64,000 nt of DNA, from NCBI RefSeq assembly GCF_900102695.1, contig NZ_FMVW01000012.1:1-64000 (forward strand). The letters run 5' to 3'. How positions within the stretch are numbered: the first letter of the stretch is position 1; each line of letters begins with the position of its first letter. A program made the translations under genes and the position numbers. Positions 61,253 through 64,000 of this stretch are shown here, piece by piece. The notes beneath the pieces were generated by a model. The model worked only from the letters and a program-made list of their open reading frames with translations, was not told the DNA's origin and did not search any database. Source of the stretch: Afifella marina DSM 2698. GTDB taxonomy: Bacteria > Pseudomonadota > Alphaproteobacteria > Rhizobiales > Afifellaceae.

Positions 61253-61816
61253 ATGAAAATCAGCGGTAACGACATCCGCCCGGGCAATGTCATCGAATAT
61301 GACGGCACGCTCTGGGTGGCGGTGAAAACCAATAAGGTGAAACCCGGCAAGGGGCCGGCCTACAACCAGGTCGAACTCAAGAACCTGATCGACGGGCGCA
61401 AGCTCAACAATCGCTTCGGTTCCGACGAAAAGGTCGAGCGCGCCCGCATCGAAACCAAGGACTTCCAGTTTCTCTACAAGGATGGAGACGTGCTGGTGTT
61501 CATGGATTCCGAGAGCTACGAGCAGATCAATCTCGCCGAGGAATTCGTCGGAGAGCGCGCCGCCTTTCTGCAGGACGGCATGACGGTGACCCTCGAAATG
61601 CATGAGGAGAAGCCGATCGGTATCGCGCTTCCGGACCAGGTGGTGCTCGCCATCACGGAGACCGAGCCGACCATCAAAGGCCAGACGGCCGCTTCCTCCT
61701 ACAAGCCGGCGATGCTGGAAAACGGTGTGCGCGTGATGGTGCCGCCCTTCATCACGGCCGGTGAGAGGATCGTCGTCGACACCAACGAGATCGCTTACAT
61801 CAAGCGGGCCGAGTAG
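61253..61816 (+). CDS. efp: Elongation factor P
   Basis: A 187-residue three-domain factor that rescues ribosomes stalled at polyproline. The N-domain loop '[10 protein letters not shown]' carries the Lys (K33) that is beta-lysylated in many bacteria. Domains II and III include '[12 protein letters not shown]' and the C-terminal 'ERIVVDTNE'. ATG 61253. The modification genes epmA/epmB are not in the window. Confidence 0.97.
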   Translation: MKISGNDIRPGNVIEYDGTLWVAVKTNKVKPGKGPAYNQVELKNLIDGRKLNNRFGSDEKVERARIETKDFQFLYKDGDVLVFMDSESYEQINLAEEFVGERAAFLQDGMTVTLEMHEEKPIGIALPDQVVLAITETEPTIKGQTAASSYKPAMLENGVRVMVPPFITAGERIVVDTNEIAYIKRAE

Positions 61817-61832
61817 GTACGGCTCACACGAC

Positions 61833-62627
61833 ATGGCAAGATCGGCAATTCTCAATGTGATGGTGCGCGCCGCCACCAAAGCGGGGCGCGTGCTCGCCCG
61901 CGACTTCGGCGAGGTCGAGCATCTCCAGGTGTCGCGCAAGGGGCCGGCGGATTTCGTCAGCGCCGCCGACCGGCGCGCGGAGGAAATCATCCGCGAGGAG
62001 CTCGAGCGTGCGCGGCCCGGCTATTCCTTCCTGATGGAGGAATCGGGCGAGAAGATCGGCGAGGATCCCCAGCACCGCTGGATCGTCGATCCCCTCGACG
62101 GCACCACGAACTTCCTGCACGGCATTCCGATGTTCGCCGTCTCGATCGCGCTGGAGCGCCAGGGGCGGCTGACGGCGGGGGTCATCTACAATCCTGTCAC
62201 GGACGAGCTCTATACCGCGGAGCGTGGTTCAGGAGCCTTCTTCAACGATCGACGCCTGCGCGTCGCCCAGCGCCGCATCTTTGCGGAGACGGTCATCGCG
62301 ACCGGCATTCCGCATTTCGGCCGCGGCGAGCACGGGCCGTATCTGCGCCAGATCGCGGCGGTCATGGCGGAGGCAGCCGGTATCCGGCGGTTCGGCGCGG
62401 CCGCGCTCGATCTCGCCTGGGTCGCATCCGGCCGCTTCGACGGCTTCTGGGAGAGCCATCTGTCGCCCTGGGATATGGCGGCGGGCATTCTCCTCATCCG
62501 CGAGGCGGGCGGTTTCGTCACCGACATCAAGGGCGGTGATGCGATGCTCACCTCCGGCACCATCGTTGCCGGCAACGAGGCCGTGCACCAGCATCTCGCC
62601 GGATTGCTCAAGGGCGCTGGCGGATAA
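61833..62627 (+). CDS. suhB: Inositol monophosphatase family protein SuhB
   Basis: A 264-residue Mg2+-dependent phosphatase. The metal motifs are intact: 'FLMEESGE', 'IVDPLDGTTNFLHG' and 'LSPWDMAAGILL'. In bacteria SuhB hydrolyses inositol-1-phosphate and also acts in rRNA antitermination. ATG 61833 lies 16 bp after efp. Confidence 0.94.
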   Translation: MARSAILNVMVRAATKAGRVLARDFGEVEHLQVSRKGPADFVSAADRRAEEIIREELERARPGYSFLMEESGEKIGEDPQHRWIVDPLDGTTNFLHGIPMFAVSIALERQGRLTAGVIYNPVTDELYTAERGSGAFFNDRRLRVAQRRIFAETVIATGIPHFGRGEHGPYLRQIAAVMAEAAGIRRFGAAALDLAWVASGRFDGFWESHLSPWDMAAGILLIREAGGFVTDIKGGDAMLTSGTIVAGNEAVHQHLAGLLKGAGG

Positions 62628-62710
62628 ATCGCCGGAATCGGCCGCGACTGTTTCGTCCTTCCGGCAAATCACGCTAGATTGGACCAAAGCGCGGCCGAAC
62701 CCTGGATAAT

Positions 62711-63775
62711 ATGGCGAAAGAATACGATCCCTACCGGCTCTCTTCGCCCCGAATCTTTCTGGTTCGGATGCTCATCTTTCTGGTGATCGCGGCTTTCGTG
62801 CCGCTCATCCTGTATCGCCAGATCGCCGTCGGTTTCATGTCCAATCCGGGCCTCAACGGGCTCATCATCGGCGTTCTTCTGATCGGCGTGCTGCTCGCCT
62901 TCCGCAGCGTCGTCATGCTGATGCCGGAAGTTCATTGGGTGAATTCCTTCCGCCGGCAGGAAGTCGGCGTTTCCGATGCTTCACCGCGGCTTCTCGCGCC
63001 GATGGCGACGCTTCTGCGTGACCGGCGCGAGGCGATGCTGTCGACCTCCACCTGGCGTTCGATCCTCGATTCCATCGCCACGCGCCTCGATGAAAACCGC
63101 GAAATCCTGCGCTACCTGACGGGGCTTCTCGTCTTTCTCGGCCTTCTCGGCACGTTCTGGGGGCTGTTGCGCACCGTCGGCTCGGTCAGCGAGACGATCC
63201 AGTCGCTCAGGGTCGATTCCGGCGAGGCGGGGGTCATCTTCGAGGATTTGAAGGCCGGGCTCGAAGCGCCGCTTTCCGGCATGGGCATCGCCTTTTCGTC
63301 CTCGCTTTTCGGTCTCGCCTCCTCGCTCGTTCTCGGCTTTCTCGATCTGCAGGCCGGGCAGGCGCAGAACCGTTTCTATACCGAGCTCGAAGACTGGCTC
63401 TCGACGATGACGGACCTTGAGGATTTCGACCTCGAGGATGCCGAGACCGGCAGTACCGTGCAGGAGATCCGCCTCGCGGTGGAACGCCTGTCGCGCAATA
63501 TGGAGGGCGGGGGACGGCCTTCGATCGCGGCGATGGCCAATCTCGCCGAAGGCATCCAGGGCCTCGTCCAGCATATGCGCAACGAGCAGCAGATGGTGCG
63601 CGACTGGATGGAGGGGCAGGCCGAACAGCGCGAATATCTGCAAAACACGCTCGATGCCATTGCCGAGCGCCTCGGCCATGACGGGGCCGAGGCCAAGACG
63701 CGGCGGATGCGCGAGGAAGACAAGCCTTATCCGCAGCGTATGCCGGGCCTGACGGAAACCGGCAGGGAGCGCTGA
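62711..63775 (+). CDS. MotA/TolQ/ExbB-like membrane protein
   Basis: A 354-residue protein: two N-terminal helices (about 18-36 and 48-70), then a cytoplasmic part, helix 3 ('YLTGLLVFLGLLGTFWGLLRTV', about 137-158 in part) and helix 4 ('GMGIAFSSSLFGLASSLVLGF' region, about 195-215), the proton-channel pair with the family 'GLLGTFWGL' motif. A long coiled-coil-prone C-terminus follows (about 240-330). Followed 3 bp later by an OmpA/MotB-like partner. The pair next to efp-suhB is a conserved arrangement in Hyphomicrobiales and is not part of a flagellar cluster here. Confidence 0.83.
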   Translation: MAKEYDPYRLSSPRIFLVRMLIFLVIAAFVPLILYRQIAVGFMSNPGLNGLIIGVLLIGVLLAFRSVVMLMPEVHWVNSFRRQEVGVSDASPRLLAPMATLLRDRREAMLSTSTWRSILDSIATRLDENREILRYLTGLLVFLGLLGTFWGLLRTVGSVSETIQSLRVDSGEAGVIFEDLKAGLEAPLSGMGIAFSSSLFGLASSLVLGFLDLQAGQAQNRFYTELEDWLSTMTDLEDFDLEDAETGSTVQEIRLAVERLSRNMEGGGRPSIAAMANLAEGIQGLVQHMRNEQQMVRDWMEGQAEQREYLQNTLDAIAERLGHDGAEAKTRRMREEDKPYPQRMPGLTETGRER

Positions 63776-63778
63776 TCC

Positions 63779-64000
63779 ATGGCGCTCGCGCGCGCACGGC
63801 GCATGCAGCGCACGGATTACTGGCCGGGCTTCGTCGACGCCATGGCGACGCTGTTGCTCGTCTTCGTCTTCCTGCTCACCGTCTTCTTCATCGCGCAATT
63901 CTTCCTCTCCCAGGAGATTTCCGGGCGCGACGAGGTGTTGAACCGCCTCAATGCGCAGATCGCCGAATTGACCGAGCTTCTGGCGCTCGAGCGCACCGAC
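63779..64000 (+). CDS. MotB/OmpA-like peptidoglycan-binding partner, N-terminal part
   Basis: Truncated by the window end; 74 residues are visible. A basic N-terminus is followed by one membrane helix 'FVDAMATLLLVFVFLLTVFF' (about 19-38), whose Asp is placed like the proton-carrying Asp of MotB/ExbD, then a coiled coil ('LNRLNAQIAELTELLALE'). An OmpA domain is expected beyond the window. Confidence 0.8.
   Translation, partial: MALARARRMQRTDYWPGFVDAMATLLLVFVFLLTVFFIAQFFLSQEISGRDEVLNRLNAQIAELTELLALERTD

Overview
The window is GC-rich DNA (by eye well over 60 % G+C) with dense, often overlapping genes. It looks like a chromosome segment of an alphaproteobacterium, most likely of the order Hyphomicrobiales (Rhizobiales). 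Reasons: the tkt-gap-pgk-fba(class I) run, a DUF4164-zapA pair, many LysR/GntR regulators, purEK, efp-suhB followed by a MotA-like/OmpA-like pair, and bS21 with an Arg/Lys-rich tail. Genus cannot be told. No phage, integrase, insertion sequence or CRISPR array is visible. The only clearly accessory patch is a small toxin-antitoxin islet near 36.7-37.9 kb.

Layout. 0-0.1 kb: 3' end of an initiator tRNA-Met and its terminator. 0.5-9 kb: a YiiX-like secreted protein, LysR/quinone oxidoreductase, an MFS-LysE exporter operon, a Nudix hydrolase, another LysR, then (to 13.5 kb) an RND efflux pair followed by its own OmpR/BaeS-type two-component system. 13.5-19 kb: YbfB-type MFS transporter plus LysR, a YcaQ-like DNA glycosylase, a GNAT enzyme and nagA. 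19.2-20.9 kb: RhlE-like RNA helicase. 21.0-26.3 kb is a cobalt homeostasis block: a cobalamin riboswitch, a five-gene ECF importer in the order K-M-L-Q-O, then a CsoR/RcnR repressor with a clear operator and an RcnA-type Ni/Co exporter. 26.4-32.6 kb: ThrE exporter, MFS, DksA-like protein, and a PepSY/cytochrome b561 operon facing a two-component system across a perfect 19-bp inverted repeat.

32.6-36.7 kb: ubiD facing ubiT-ubiU-ubiV, the O2-independent ubiquinone hydroxylation genes, with an FNR-type site between them. This suggests respiration or phototrophy without oxygen. 36.7-37.9 kb: HigBA-like pair and an unknown membrane protein. 38-43.5 kb: MaoC-type hydratase, GntR regulator, TPR lipoprotein, bS21, Sel1-repeat protein and a degenerate ThiE-like protein. 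43.5-51.5 kb: central carbon genes fba, pgk, gap, tkt, with a K+/H+ antiporter and a glycolipid-binding-family protein between pgk and gap. 51.8-54 kb: DUF4164, ZapA and two TSUP permeases.

54.2-58.3 kb is the most interesting stretch: a membrane-anchored PAS-GGDEF-EAL protein, then an RpfF-type DSF fatty-acid signal synthase, and 9 bp later a two-domain tautomerase with Pro-1. It resembles the Burkholderia RpfF/RpfR signalling pair but with a membrane receptor candidate and an extra enzyme. 58.3-58.8 kb is a structured non-coding spacer; 58.8-64 kb returns to housekeeping genes (two YdcH-like small proteins, purE-purK, efp, suhB, and a MotA-like/OmpA-like pair cut by the window end).
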